From NCBI RefSeq assembly GCF_030682515.1, contig NZ_JAUXOD010000011.1, positions 1-64,000 on the forward strand: a stretch of 64,000 nt of DNA. The letters are read 5' to 3'. Every line of letters starts with the position of its first letter. Position 1 is the first letter of the stretch. The notes beneath the pieces were generated by a model. That model saw only the letters and a list, made by a program, of their open reading frames with translations. It was not told where the DNA came from and ran no database searches. The position numbers and the translations under genes were made by a program. Source of the stretch: Hoeflea sp. (GTDB lineage Bacteria; Pseudomonadota; Alphaproteobacteria; Rhizobiales; Rhizobiaceae). Below, piece by piece: positions 54,600-63,336 of this stretch.

Positions 54600-56100
54600 C
54601 CGGATGCGCTATCTGCTGGGACTTGATGCCGGCAACACGGTGATCAAGGCGGTACTGTTCGATCTCGACGGCAATCAGATCGCCATGCACGCGCTCGATG
54701 GCCAGAGCTCAAACCCCGAGCCGGGCTTCGTCGAGCGGGATCTCAATGAACTGTGGCGCAATGCGCATCAGGCCATTCGCAGCTGTATCGAACAGGCCGG
54801 CATCGATCCGGGCGCCATCGCCGGCGTTGGCTGCGCCGGGCACGGAAACGGACTTTACCTGCTGGACAGGGACCATGCGCCGCTGCTCGGCATCCAGTCG
54901 CTCGACAGCCGTGCGGCGCGGCTTGCCGACGAGCTTGCGGCGGGAGAAACAGGCGATCTGCTGCAGCAGATCTGCCTGCAGAAGCCATGGCCCTCGCAAA
55001 CGCCGACGCTGCTCGCCTGGGTCAAGCGGGAGAGACCGGAGCTTTACGGCAAGGCCGCCACAGTGCTCCTGTGCAAGGACTTCATCACCTACAAGCTCAC
55101 CGGCCGACTGGTCTCCGATGTGTCCGACATGAGCGGATGCGGGTTGCTGAAAATGCCGGACTGCGTCTACGACCGGGACCTCATGGGGCTCTACGGGCTG
55201 GACAACGCCCGTGACCTGCTGCCGGATCTTCTCGCGCCGCGCGATGTTGCGGGCCATGTGACGGCGGAGGCGGGCGCTCTCACCGGGCTGTGCGAGGGCA
55301 CGCCCGTGGTCGCCGGGCTCTTCGACGTGGTGGCCTGTGCGCTCGGATCGGGCGTCGTCGCCAACGGCCAGGCATCTATCATCGTCGGCACCTGGAGCAT
55401 CAACCAGGTCGTCTCCGCCAAACCGACGGAAACGGCAGACGTGTTCATGGTTTCGGGCTTCGGCGAGGGGCGGTTTCTCAATATCGAGTCGAGCGCGACA
55501 TCGGCCGCCAATCTCGAATGGTATGTGCGGGAGTTCGTCGAGCGCAGGGGCCATCACGACGATCCGTTCGGCCACTGCAACCGGCTTGTGGCCGACACCG
55601 AACCGGCATCTGACGATCCGATGTATCATCCTTTCCTCTATGGCGCCCGGCTTGGGTCGGACATGCGGGCCGGCTTCTACGGGATTTCCGGCTGGCACAG
55701 GGAAGGCCACATGCTCAGGGCGCTCTATGAAGGCGTCATGTTCGAGCATCGCCGGCATATCGAGGTGCTGACCAAGGCCGGAGTGCGCTTCGACGAGATC
55801 ATTCTGTCGGGCGGAGGAGCCCGCAGCCAGGTCTGGCCGCAAATATTTGCCGATGGTCTGGGCAAGAAAGTGACGGTCGCAGCTTGTCTTGAAACCGGTG
55901 CGCTGGGCGCGGCAATCGCGGCGGGGTGCGGCGCGGGCGTTGTCGGCTCCTACGAGGCGGGGGTCGAAAAGATGACCCGGGCCAGAACGACGTTCGAGCC
56001 GGATCCGGACTTGCGCGGTCACTATGATCGCCGGTATCGAATGTTCATCGACCTCGGTGCGGATATGCGCCGTTTCTGGAGCACATTGCGCGATGCCTGA
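54592..56100 (+). CDS. FGGY-family carbohydrate kinase (EryA/LyxK-like)
   Basis: About 502 residues. The N-terminal ATPase motif is YLLGLDAGNTVIKAVLFD; the centre has VVAGLFDVVACALGSGV and SIIVGTWSIN, and the C-terminal adenosine motif is IILSGGGARSQVWPQIFADGLG. The GLFDVVACALGSG/GTWSINQV region resembles erythritol and L-xylulose kinases more than glycerol or xylulose kinases, by my recollection. The start is uncertain: GTG 54592 (overlapping the aldolase stop) or ATG 54604. It phosphorylates the imported polyol or ketose and so makes the likely SorC inducer. Confidence 0.87.
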   Translation: MADRMRYLLGLDAGNTVIKAVLFDLDGNQIAMHALDGQSSNPEPGFVERDLNELWRNAHQAIRSCIEQAGIDPGAIAGVGCAGHGNGLYLLDRDHAPLLGIQSLDSRAARLADELAAGETGDLLQQICLQKPWPSQTPTLLAWVKRERPELYGKAATVLLCKDFITYKLTGRLVSDVSDMSGCGLLKMPDCVYDRDLMGLYGLDNARDLLPDLLAPRDVAGHVTAEAGALTGLCEGTPVVAGLFDVVACALGSGVVANGQASIIVGTWSINQVVSAKPTETADVFMVSGFGEGRFLNIESSATSAANLEWYVREFVERRGHHDDPFGHCNRLVADTEPASDDPMYHPFLYGARLGSDMRAGFYGISGWHREGHMLRALYEGVMFEHRRHIEVLTKAGVRFDEIILSGGGARSQVWPQIFADGLGKKVTVAACLETGALGAAIAAGCGAGVVGSYEAGVEKMTRARTTFEPDPDLRGHYDRRYRMFIDLGADMRRFWSTLRDA

Positions 56101-57766
56101 TACGGCTGCTGCCGGCGGCAGCTTCGATTACATCATTGTCGGCGCGGGCACAGCAGGATGCGTGCTTGCCAACCGCCTGTCGGCGAACCCCAGAACGCGG
56201 GTGCTGCTGCTCGAGGCCGGCAAGAGCGACAATTACCACTGGATCCATGTTCCGATCGGCTACCTGTACTGCATCGGCAATCCGCGCACGGACTGGATGA
56301 TGAACACGGTTCCGGAGGCAGGCCTCAACGGCCGAAAGCTGGTCTATCCGCGCGGCAAGGTGCTGGGCGGCTGCACCTCGGTCAACGGCATGATCTACAT
56401 GCGCGGCCAGGCGGCCGATTACGATCGGTGGCGGCAGATGGGCAATGCCGGCTGGGGCTGGGACGATGTGCTGCCCTATTTCAGGAAGAGCGAGGATCAT
56501 CATGCCGGCGCCAGCCTCACCCACGGGGCGGGGGGCGAGTGGAAAGTATCAAGGCAGCGGGTGGTCTGGGACATTCTCAAGGCTGTCCAGCAAGGCGCCA
56601 GGGAATTCGGCATCGAGCCCACCGATGACTTCAACTCGGGCACGAATGAAGGGTCCGGTTTCTTCGAGGTCAACCAGGATCGCGGTGTCCGCTGGAATGC
56701 CGCCAAGGCGTTTCTCAGGCCGGTGCGCGGCCGGAAGAACCTCGAGGTGCTGATCGAAGCCCACACGCAGCGGATCGTGTTCGAGGGCCGCCGCGCCACG
56801 GGCGTCGTCTACGAACACAAGGGCGTGCAGTATCGGGCGAATGCCGGGTGCGAAGTGATCCTTGCCGCCGGGGCGATCAACTCTCCCAAACTGCTCGAGC
56901 TGTCGGGCGTGGGCGATGCACATCACCTGTCGGCGCTCGATATTTCCGTCATCCATGATCTCAAGGGCGTGGGCGAGAACCTCCAGGATCATCTTCAATT
57001 GCGGACGGTCTTCAAGGTGAAGAACACGCGGACGCTGAACGAGCAGGCCAACAGCCTGGTCGGCAAGATCCAGATCGGCCTGCGCTATGCGTTGTCGCGC
57101 AGCGGGCCGATGTCGATGGCGCCAAGCCAGTTCGGGATGTTCACCAGAAGCGATCCGGCGCTGGCGACACCCGACCTCGAATATCATGTTCAACCATTGT
57201 CGACCGACAGGCTGGGCGATCCGCTGCATGCTTTCCCGGCCATCACGGTGTCGGTCTGCAATCTCCGGCCCGAGAGTATCGGCTCCTGCCATATCGGTTC
57301 CGCGGACACCGGCCGGCAACCGGACATAAGGCTCAATTATCTCAGCGCCGAAGCCGACAAGCGGGTGGCCGTCGCGTCGATCCGCCAGGCGCGGCAGATC
57401 ATGACCGCGAAAGCGCTAGAGCCCTTTTCTCCGGAAGAAATCCTTCCCGGCCCCTTGCATGAGACCGATTTCGACCTGCTGCGCGAGGCGGGCAACATCG
57501 CCACCACGATCTTTCATCCGGTAGGAACCTGCAAGATGGGATCAGATGACAGGGCGGTGGTCGATGCCAGGCTGCGGGTCCACGGGACCGGCAATCTGCG
57601 GGTGGTCGATGCGTCCATCATGCCGCAAATTGTCTCCGGCAACACCGCCTCGCCCGTCGTCATGATCGCCGAGAAAGCGGCCGACATGATTCTTCATGAC
57701 AGGGCATATACGGTCAGTCGACGCCTACCTCGTGAAGCCGAGCGGCACGGAGAAGGCCCAGCTTGA
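56093..57766 (+). CDS. GMC-family FAD oxidoreductase (choline dehydrogenase-like)
   Basis: About 557 residues. The N-terminal FAD motif is DYIIVGAGTAGCVLANRL; GMC signature 1 lies in PRGKVLGGCTSVNGMIYMRG; signature 2 is in GAINSPKLLELSG; the catalytic His is in FHPVGTCKMG and the C-terminus has NLRVVDASIMPQIVSGNT. It oxidises a primary or secondary alcohol. It overlaps the kinase stop by 8 bases, so it belongs to the same locus and may oxidise a polyol side branch. Its 3' end overlaps the convergent tonB by 42 bp. The upstream in-frame start at 56024 lies within the kinase. Confidence 0.87.
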   Translation: MPDTAAAGGSFDYIIVGAGTAGCVLANRLSANPRTRVLLLEAGKSDNYHWIHVPIGYLYCIGNPRTDWMMNTVPEAGLNGRKLVYPRGKVLGGCTSVNGMIYMRGQAADYDRWRQMGNAGWGWDDVLPYFRKSEDHHAGASLTHGAGGEWKVSRQRVVWDILKAVQQGAREFGIEPTDDFNSGTNEGSGFFEVNQDRGVRWNAAKAFLRPVRGRKNLEVLIEAHTQRIVFEGRRATGVVYEHKGVQYRANAGCEVILAAGAINSPKLLELSGVGDAHHLSALDISVIHDLKGVGENLQDHLQLRTVFKVKNTRTLNEQANSLVGKIQIGLRYALSRSGPMSMAPSQFGMFTRSDPALATPDLEYHVQPLSTDRLGDPLHAFPAITVSVCNLRPESIGSCHIGSADTGRQPDIRLNYLSAEADKRVAVASIRQARQIMTAKALEPFSPEEILPGPLHETDFDLLREAGNIATTIFHPVGTCKMGSDDRAVVDARLRVHGTGNLRVVDASIMPQIVSGNTASPVVMIAEKAADMILHDRAYTVSRRLPREAERHGEGPA

Positions 57767-58783
57767 CCGGCCGGCATCGGCGGGGATCTGCGGGAAGGGC
57801 GCCGCGCGGCGCACCGCTTCGGCCGCGGCCCCGTCAAGGACCGGCGAGCCGGAACTCCGCGCGATCCGGACGTTGCTGACGCCGCCATTGCTGGCGACCA
57901 CGAACGAAACGACGACCTCGCCACGTATGCCCTGCCGCCTTGCTTCCTGCGGATAGCGCAGCGAGCGGCGGAGTTTCGAGGCGACCTTTCCGGGATAGTT
58001 GGAAACGGCCGCATTTCCGGCGGCGGCGGTGCGCTTGGCGGCCACGGTGCCGCTTGAGGCCTTGCTGGTCGTTGCAAGCTGCTTGCCGCCATCTCCCGCC
58101 CCTTTGGGCTTGGAGGCCGTGCGTTGCGCCTCACGATCCGGCTTGGTCTTCTCCGGCTTGGTCTGGGCAGCTTTCGGCTTCTGCGGCGCGGCCGCGGCCG
58201 GCTTTGGTTTCGCGCTTGCAGTCTGGGTCGGCTCGGGGCGGGGCACCGGCACCGGTATGGTCTCAGGCAGGGCGGTTTCCGGTTCCGCCTCAGCTGCTGG
58301 CTCGACCTCTTCCACCGGGGCGAGGGACGCCAGTTCCTCGGACTGCGCCGGCACGGCCTCGATCACGGGCGTGGAATCGAGGGGCTCGGAGACCTGGCTT
58401 TGCACCGGTTCGGCGGGCGCCGTGGCCTGCTGTTCCGCAGGGGCGATTTCGCTCGGCTGCAGGCTTGCCGCGGGGGCGGGCTCAAGGGCTGCTTCGGTCA
58501 TCGGCTCGACCGGCTTGGTTTCTACCGGCTGGATTGAAGCCGTGTCGCTCGGGGCGACAGTCTCTGCCTCGTGGGGAGGCGTTTCGACAGGCTTGAGCTC
58601 CTCGCCGGGATCTCCGGCCATCACGCTGTCCTCAAATGCGGTGCCGATGAACAGCTGGCTGGTCGCCGCGCCGCCGGCAATCTCCATCGTTGGCTCCGGC
58701 GGCACGAAGATCGCCGCAGCAGCCACATGCATGGCAAGCGAGAGCCCCACGGCGGCTGCGATCTTGATGCCGGTGCGGTTCAT
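57725..58783 (-). CDS. tonB: TonB energy transducer
   Basis: 352 residues. One N-terminal membrane anchor (~7-27) is followed by a long Pro/Glu/Ala-rich, then Lys/Pro-rich spacer (~55-260), and a C-terminal TonB domain (~265-352) with LRYPQEARRQGIRGEVVVSFVVASNGGV. It spans the periplasm and energises the heme receptor. It is the last gene of the minus-strand operon, coupled to exbD by an ATGA overlap. It is longer than the usual ~240-280 residues because of the extended spacer. Confidence 0.92.
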   Translation of the reverse strand: MNRTGIKIAAAVGLSLAMHVAAAAIFVPPEPTMEIAGGAATSQLFIGTAFEDSVMAGDPGEELKPVETPPHEAETVAPSDTASIQPVETKPVEPMTEAALEPAPAASLQPSEIAPAEQQATAPAEPVQSQVSEPLDSTPVIEAVPAQSEELASLAPVEEVEPAAEAEPETALPETIPVPVPRPEPTQTASAKPKPAAAAPQKPKAAQTKPEKTKPDREAQRTASKPKGAGDGGKQLATTSKASSGTVAAKRTAAAGNAAVSNYPGKVASKLRRSLRYPQEARRQGIRGEVVVSFVVASNGGVSNVRIARSSGSPVLDGAAAEAVRRAAPFPQIPADAGRSSWAFSVPLGFTR

Positions 58784-59187
58784 TCCGGCGCCCGCTCGGC
58801 AATGAGGACGATGCGGTCGATGCCGGCCCTGCGCAGATCGTCGATCGTGTCGAGCAGGTCGATTGCCGGAAGCGCCCGGTCGGCTGCGATCCGCAGCGGG
58901 CGCGGGTCCGAGCCGTCCTGCTGCAGGCCTTGCCAGCGCAGGACGTGATCGCTCGTGGGCAAGGCCTCGCCGCGCCAGGTCAGGGTCCCGTCGGCGCGGA
59001 CGAACAGCATGTCCGGAGGGGAGGCGGGGTCGGTCGCCGCCAGGGTGATGAAATCGACGTCACTGTCCGGCGCCGGCGCGAGCGTGCCGGCGACCAGGAA
59101 AAAGATCAGCATCAGAAACACCACATTGATCAACGGCACCGTGTTTTCCGGCTTCCGCGACGTCCGCATCGGGGCGATCCGTTTCAT
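58780..59187 (-). CDS. exbD: ExbD/TolR-family protein (second copy)
   Basis: 135 residues. A single N-terminal membrane segment (~17-37, LINVVFLMLIFFLVAGTLAP) carries a proton-path polar site that here reads NVVFLML rather than DVIFLLL: the usual Asp at this position is replaced by Asn (N21). The periplasmic part is typical of ExbD. It sits between a canonical ExbD and TonB with ATGA overlaps on both sides. The Asp-to-Asn change suggests a specialised partner subunit rather than a duplicate of equal function. Confidence 0.88.
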   Translation of the reverse strand: MKRIAPMRTSRKPENTVPLINVVFLMLIFFLVAGTLAPAPDSDVDFITLAATDPASPPDMLFVRADGTLTWRGEALPTSDHVLRWQGLQQDGSDPRPLRIAADRALPAIDLLDTIDDLRRAGIDRIVLIAERAPE

Positions 59188-59570
59188 CGCGGCCTCCTGG
59201 CAACGGTGACCGGCATCCCGGCCTTGCTGACTTCGGCCATCAGGGCCACGAAATCCTGAGAAGCGGCATCGGCGCCGACGATCACCAGGAGATGCCGGGC
59301 GCCGCCATCCTTCAATTCGGCAAGGCTGCCGCCGATGGATTCGAGCGGGGAGATCATGCCGTTGAGTTTGAGTTCGCCCGCGGAGACAGACAGAATCACG
59401 TCAGGCCGGGAGAGCTGGCTTGACGCACTGCCGCCGCCGGCGAAGCTGATCTCCGAGTACCGCGAGAAGGTGGAGGACAGCATGAAAAACAGCAGCAGGA
59501 GAAAGATCACGTCGATCAACGTCGTGAGCGAGAGCCTGGAATGGCGCCGGACCGGAAGATCAATTCGCAA
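59184..59570 (-). CDS. exbD: ExbD/TolR-family protein (first copy)
   Basis: 128 residues. The N-terminal membrane segment contains LIDVIFLLLLFFML (~18-31), with the proton-carrying Asp (D20) of ExbD/TolR. The periplasmic domain follows. It overlaps exbB by 11 bases and the second ExbD by 4. It works with ExbB to drive TonB. Confidence 0.9.
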   Translation of the reverse strand: MRIDLPVRRHSRLSLTTLIDVIFLLLLFFMLSSTFSRYSEISFAGGGSASSQLSRPDVILSVSAGELKLNGMISPLESIGGSLAELKDGGARHLLVIVGADAASQDFVALMAEVSKAGMPVTVARRPR

Positions 59571-60255
59571 GTTGCGGCTCCCCGGAAACTCCTCTCAGGG
59601 ACGGCGCCGCGACCTTGGGAGCAATGCCAGCGAGAATGTCACTGGTGAGCGTCTCAATGGCGATGCGTTCGTTTTCCACCCGGGTTTCGAACCATGTCAG
59701 GATCACCGAGACGGGCATCGCCACGGCCAGTCCCACCGCGGTTGTCAGCAAGGCCACCCAGATGCCGCCGGCCAGGATCGAGGGATCCACGGCGTTGCCG
59801 GCGGACTGCAGATCCTTGAAGGCCGCGATCATGCCAAGGACCGTTCCGAAAAGGCCCATCAGCGGTGAAAGCTGCGCGACGGCATCCAGGAACCTGAATC
59901 CCGACTGCAAGGCGTGCAGCCGTTCGGTCGCCAGCCTGGCGAGCCGCTCCTCGATAGCCTGTTTGTCGAGACGGTTCGTCATCACGAGCCTGATGGCCTC
60001 GGCGACCGTCTCGGCGGCTGGGTTTCGGCCCTGTGCCGCCAGGTCGTGGGCTTCGCGGGCCCGTCCGGAGGCGAACAGGGACACGGCCTGTTCCGCGCGC
60101 CGCCTGGATCCGACTCCCGCGAATGAGAACTGGTAGGTTTTCATGAGGATGACTGCGAGGCTCATGATCGAGACCGCCAGCAGAATGGACACCACGGGGC
60201 CGCCCAGATTGAGGAAGGCGCCGATCTGCGAAATGATGTTGTCGGTTGACGGCAT
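59560..60255 (-). CDS. exbB: ExbB/TolQ/MotA-family proton channel protein
   Basis: 231 residues with three membrane segments (~12-37, ~122-142, ~160-182). The MotA/TolQ/ExbB core reads LDAVAQLSPLMGLFGTVLGMIAAFKDL...GGIWVALLTTAVGLAVAMPVS. It forms the proton channel with ExbD. The ATG at 60255 is supported by the family start; the frame extends to 60330 without similarity. Confidence 0.92.
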   Translation of the reverse strand: MPSTDNIISQIGAFLNLGGPVVSILLAVSIMSLAVILMKTYQFSFAGVGSRRRAEQAVSLFASGRAREAHDLAAQGRNPAAETVAEAIRLVMTNRLDKQAIEERLARLATERLHALQSGFRFLDAVAQLSPLMGLFGTVLGMIAAFKDLQSAGNAVDPSILAGGIWVALLTTAVGLAVAMPVSVILTWFETRVENERIAIETLTSDILAGIAPKVAAPSLRGVSGEPQLAN

Positions 60256-60275
60256 CGGGAATGCCTTTCTTTGAA

Positions 60276-60716
60276 TCAGCGGCCGAAGTCGATTCCGGCT
60301 CGATTGGCAGTGGTGAGATCCGTCTGGCATCGGGCCAGGTCGACGCCCTCTCCGGCGCAGCGCGATACGCCATTGACGAGCATGCGTGTCAGGGCGCTGC
60401 AGTCGGTCTGCGCCAGGTCAAAGCGGCGGACCAGGGTCTTGCCCGCGGGCAGCATGCCGAAGTCGAAAACGGTCATCAGGCTGATCAGGCCCGCCTGGTC
60501 GAACATCACGAGTTCGAAGGCCGTCTCGTCGAGGCTGGCGTCATAGCCGTTCCTCACGAGCAGGGTGGCGCGGCAGGCCGCGCCGTTCTGCTCGAGGCGA
60601 TTGAGTTCGAGATGGAGGCCGGCAGCCGCCGGCCCCTTTTCCTGTCCGGCGGCCGGCGCCGACAGCATTGCTGTCAGCGCCAGTCCCGAGGCAAAACATG
60701 TAATGCCCCGCCTCAT
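60276..60716 (-). CDS. Small exported protein of the heme-uptake operon, unknown function
   Basis: 146 residues. A signal peptide (MRRGITCFASGLALTAMLSA, cleavage near AAGQ) is followed by a ~120-residue mature domain with three Cys, of which two could pair, predicted mainly beta. No family is recognised. It starts just after the receptor stop (overlapping ribosome-binding sequence GGTAGGA) and lies 20 bases before exbB, so it is co-transcribed with the TonB machinery. A periplasmic accessory role in heme uptake is inferred. Confidence 0.75.
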   Translation of the reverse strand: MRRGITCFASGLALTAMLSAPAAGQEKGPAAAGLHLELNRLEQNGAACRATLLVRNGYDASLDETAFELVMFDQAGLISLMTVFDFGMLPAGKTLVRRFDLAQTDCSALTRMLVNGVSRCAGEGVDLARCQTDLTTANRAGIDFGR

Positions 60717-60718
60717 TC

Positions 60719-62908
60719 CTACCACCCGAACTTCCTGGCCAGCGAGACCTTGAACGTCCGGCCCTTGGAATAGTCGTTGTTCAGGAATTCCTTGTGGTTC
60801 TTGTCAAAAACGTTGTCGACCCCGAACTGGGCTTCCCAACCGGCAAACTGTCCGTCCTTCGGCGCCCAGGACAGGAACACGTCATGCACGTTGAAGGACT
60901 GGGAGAAACGGCTGGCGCTGGCGCCGGCGCAGGTCACCGACGTGGTGGCGTTGCGGCAGGAATCCTGCGGACCGGCGACAATGCGGGATTTCAGGCCGAA
61001 CGCGATGTCCCTGTCGGGCAGGCGGCCGCCAACGGTGAAGGACAGCTCGTCCGGCGCGACCGTCGTCAGATACTGGTTGTTGGTGGAGTTGCGACCCACG
61101 ACATGGGAGTAGCCCGCCGAGGCGAAGACATAGTCGGAGTCATAGGCCACCTCGACTTCCACGCCGTGAATGCGGGCGCGATCGATGTTGAAGTAGCCTT
61201 GCGTGTTGTTGAAGCCCGCAACCAGTCCCGAATTGAGCGCGATCAGATCCTGGATCGAATTGTGGAAATAGGTCGTCTTCAGCTGAACGCTGTCGCCGGG
61301 CCTGACCACGTCGTAGCCCGACAAGGCAAATCCGCCTTCCCAATTGTCCGACTTTTCCTTCTCCAGGCCGAAGCTGGGAAGGAAGACGGAGCGGCTCGAC
61401 GTGGTCGAGAAGACTTCGTCGATGGTCGGGAAGCGTTCGGTGTGGGCGAAGGAGCCGAAGACCGCGACGGTTTCGTTGATGCGGTAGTGGGCGGCGATCT
61501 TGGGCGAGACCGCGGTGTCTTCGAAGTCACGGCTGATGCCGGTCGAGGCGTTCGGGGACAGCCGGCGGGTGTCGAACCGGATGCCGGGGATGAGCGTCAG
61601 CTTCTCGTTCCAGACGAATTCATTCTGAACGAATATGCCGTTGCGCAGGTCGGTGCCTTCCGGATGGAAGCCGATGCCGTTGGCCGCAGCCGGGCCGGTC
61701 AGAACGTCCGCCGTGCGTTCCTGGTGGGCGACCTGCCAGCCATAGGTCAGGTGGTTGGTCCAGTTTTCACCGCTGAATTCCGAGGTGTTCTCGATGTTGA
61801 ACTGCGCGGTGAGATAGCCGTAATCGCTGTCGCAGAAGAGAGCGCTGCTGGCGCAGGTCAGCCCGAACGACCGGTTGCCGGTGGCGTTGCGCTGCTCGGT
61901 GGCGGTGTTCGAGTAGGATGCGGACACCTTAACGTCGAGCCAGTCATTGTCGGAGAACGGATTCTCGTAAGAGGCAACGATCGTGTCGTCGACCACATGC
62001 CGGTCGACATAGCCGAAGGTTGGCATGCCCATGACTACCGCGTCGGAACCGGTCTGGGAGAAGTCCTGCTGGTCGCTATCGGAATCCCAGCGCTGGTAGG
62101 AGAGCCGCGCGCTTCCCTCGTCGCCGACATTTGCCGTCACCTTGGCTAGTCCCGACCAGGTGTCGAAGAAGGTGGAGCGGACTTCCGTTCCGTTGCCGGT
62201 GGTGTAGTTGTCGGCGGTGCGATAGTTGCCGGTCAGCAGGAACTCGGCATCCGGGCTCAGGCGCTGCGCCAGCACGAAGGAGCTGAGCCAGCCCTGCTCA
62301 TTGGACGAGTAGCTGCCCTTCAGCTTCAGGGCGCCGTTCTGGCCTTCTTCGATGAAATCGGAGGCATCCTTTATGGTGAAGTTGATGACGCCACCCAGTG
62401 CGCCCGAACCGTAGAGCGTCGAGGACGCCGGCCCGCGCAGCACTTCCACCTGCTTGTAGAGCTCGGGATCGGAAAAGAACCCGCCCATCCGGTACTGTTC
62501 ATAGAACTTGTTGACGCCGTCGACATTGACGATGATCCGGCCTTCCTCGCCGGCATTCTCCGGCGCGCCAACGCCGCGGATGTTGAAGGTCTGGCCAAAG
62601 GCGCGATCCGACCCGGACGTGTTGACACCCGGAATGCGCTTGAGAACATCGCCGATCAGCGTCGCCTGCTCGCGATCAATGTCTTCCTGGCCAACGACCG
62701 TGACCGCCTGGGGCGTGTCTATCGCGACTTTTTCCTGGCCGGCGCCGACGACCAGCCGCTGCAGCAGCGTCGTGCTTGCCGGCCTTGTGGAGCCCGCGCT
62801 GGCACCTTCGTCGGTCGCCTCCTGGGCGTGGACATTCTGTCCGATTGTCACCACACATAACGCCATACCGCACATCAGATGCGCGTTGCGCCGCTTCACC
62901 AAACCCAT
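60719..62908 (-). CDS. TonB-dependent outer-membrane receptor, probably for heme
   Basis: 729 residues. The signal peptide spans the first ~29 residues. The TonB-box-like and plug domain (~50-190) has IRGVGAPENAGEEGRIIVNVDGV and LRGPASSTLYGSGALGGVINF. The ~22-stranded barrel ends in ARKFGW with a terminal aromatic residue, as the assembly machinery prefers. Heme as ligand is inferred from the divergent hemP and hmuS genes and from the FAHTERFPTIDEVF segment at the place of the heme-receptor FRAP motif. AGGAG precedes the ATG at 62908; the frame runs to 62998. Confidence 0.87.
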   Translation of the reverse strand: MGLVKRRNAHLMCGMALCVVTIGQNVHAQEATDEGASAGSTRPASTTLLQRLVVGAGQEKVAIDTPQAVTVVGQEDIDREQATLIGDVLKRIPGVNTSGSDRAFGQTFNIRGVGAPENAGEEGRIIVNVDGVNKFYEQYRMGGFFSDPELYKQVEVLRGPASSTLYGSGALGGVINFTIKDASDFIEEGQNGALKLKGSYSSNEQGWLSSFVLAQRLSPDAEFLLTGNYRTADNYTTGNGTEVRSTFFDTWSGLAKVTANVGDEGSARLSYQRWDSDSDQQDFSQTGSDAVVMGMPTFGYVDRHVVDDTIVASYENPFSDNDWLDVKVSASYSNTATEQRNATGNRSFGLTCASSALFCDSDYGYLTAQFNIENTSEFSGENWTNHLTYGWQVAHQERTADVLTGPAAANGIGFHPEGTDLRNGIFVQNEFVWNEKLTLIPGIRFDTRRLSPNASTGISRDFEDTAVSPKIAAHYRINETVAVFGSFAHTERFPTIDEVFSTTSSRSVFLPSFGLEKEKSDNWEGGFALSGYDVVRPGDSVQLKTTYFHNSIQDLIALNSGLVAGFNNTQGYFNIDRARIHGVEVEVAYDSDYVFASAGYSHVVGRNSTNNQYLTTVAPDELSFTVGGRLPDRDIAFGLKSRIVAGPQDSCRNATTSVTCAGASASRFSQSFNVHDVFLSWAPKDGQFAGWEAQFGVDNVFDKNHKEFLNNDYSKGRTFKVSLARKFGW

Positions 62909-63020
62909 GACCCTACTCCTGTTAAAAGCGTTGAGTGCTGGCTGGCCGTGGGCTTGCTTGCATGACGATGTGAGGAAAAATATGAAATTCTGACTCAACT
63001 ATTGTGTTCGATATAAAACA

Positions 63021-63035
63021 TGATAATTCTTGTCA
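63021..63035. promoter_or_regulatory. RirA-type iron-responsive operator (TGA-N9-TCA)
   Basis: TGATAATTCTTGTCA matches TGA-N9-TCA, the iron-responsive operator recognised by RirA in rhizobia. It lies between the divergent heme receptor and hemP genes. On the minus strand the same bases overlap a TTGACA -35 element (63034-63029), 17 bases before TATCGA. Iron repression of both directions is inferred. Confidence 0.55.
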
Positions 63036-63110
63036 AGAAATAACGCACAGCCATCAACCCTCGCCCAGCCAGCCTCCAGCCAGCCCAGCGAGCCGAGGGA
63101 TAATCCCAGC

Positions 63111-63323
63111 ATGAACACTACAAAAAGCCAGCACGATCACGACCGCGCGGGATCGCTCCAAGCTTCCGCCGTGCGGGCGATCGAAACACCCTTTGCACCC
63201 AAGATGCCCGTCTTCGACAGCGCCCAGTTGTTTGGCCCGTCGAGCGAAATCGGCATTCTGCATCAGGGGTCGCTCTACCGCCTGAAGATCACGCGGCAGG
63301 GCAAACTCATTCTCAACAAGTAA
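63111..63323 (+). CDS. hemP: Hemin uptake protein HemP
   Basis: 70 residues. The C-terminal motif ILHQGSLYRLKITRQGKLIL is the HemP signature. HemP/HmuP proteins are small cytoplasmic factors needed for heme-uptake gene expression in several alphaproteobacteria. ATG 63111 is chosen because the family starts there; GAGGG lies 12 bases upstream. The in-frame TTG at 63030 falls inside the operator region. It is followed 13 bases later by hmuS. Confidence 0.87.
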   Translation: MNTTKSQHDHDRAGSLQASAVRAIETPFAPKMPVFDSAQLFGPSSEIGILHQGSLYRLKITRQGKLILNK

Positions 63324-63336
63324 GAGGCTTCGGCAA

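Noticed and set aside
46309-56100. Locus considered as a true AI-2 (lsr) system
   Set aside because: The binding protein does not look like LsrB, LsrG is absent, and the kinase resembles EryA/LyxK more than LsrK. Only the overall composition is similar.
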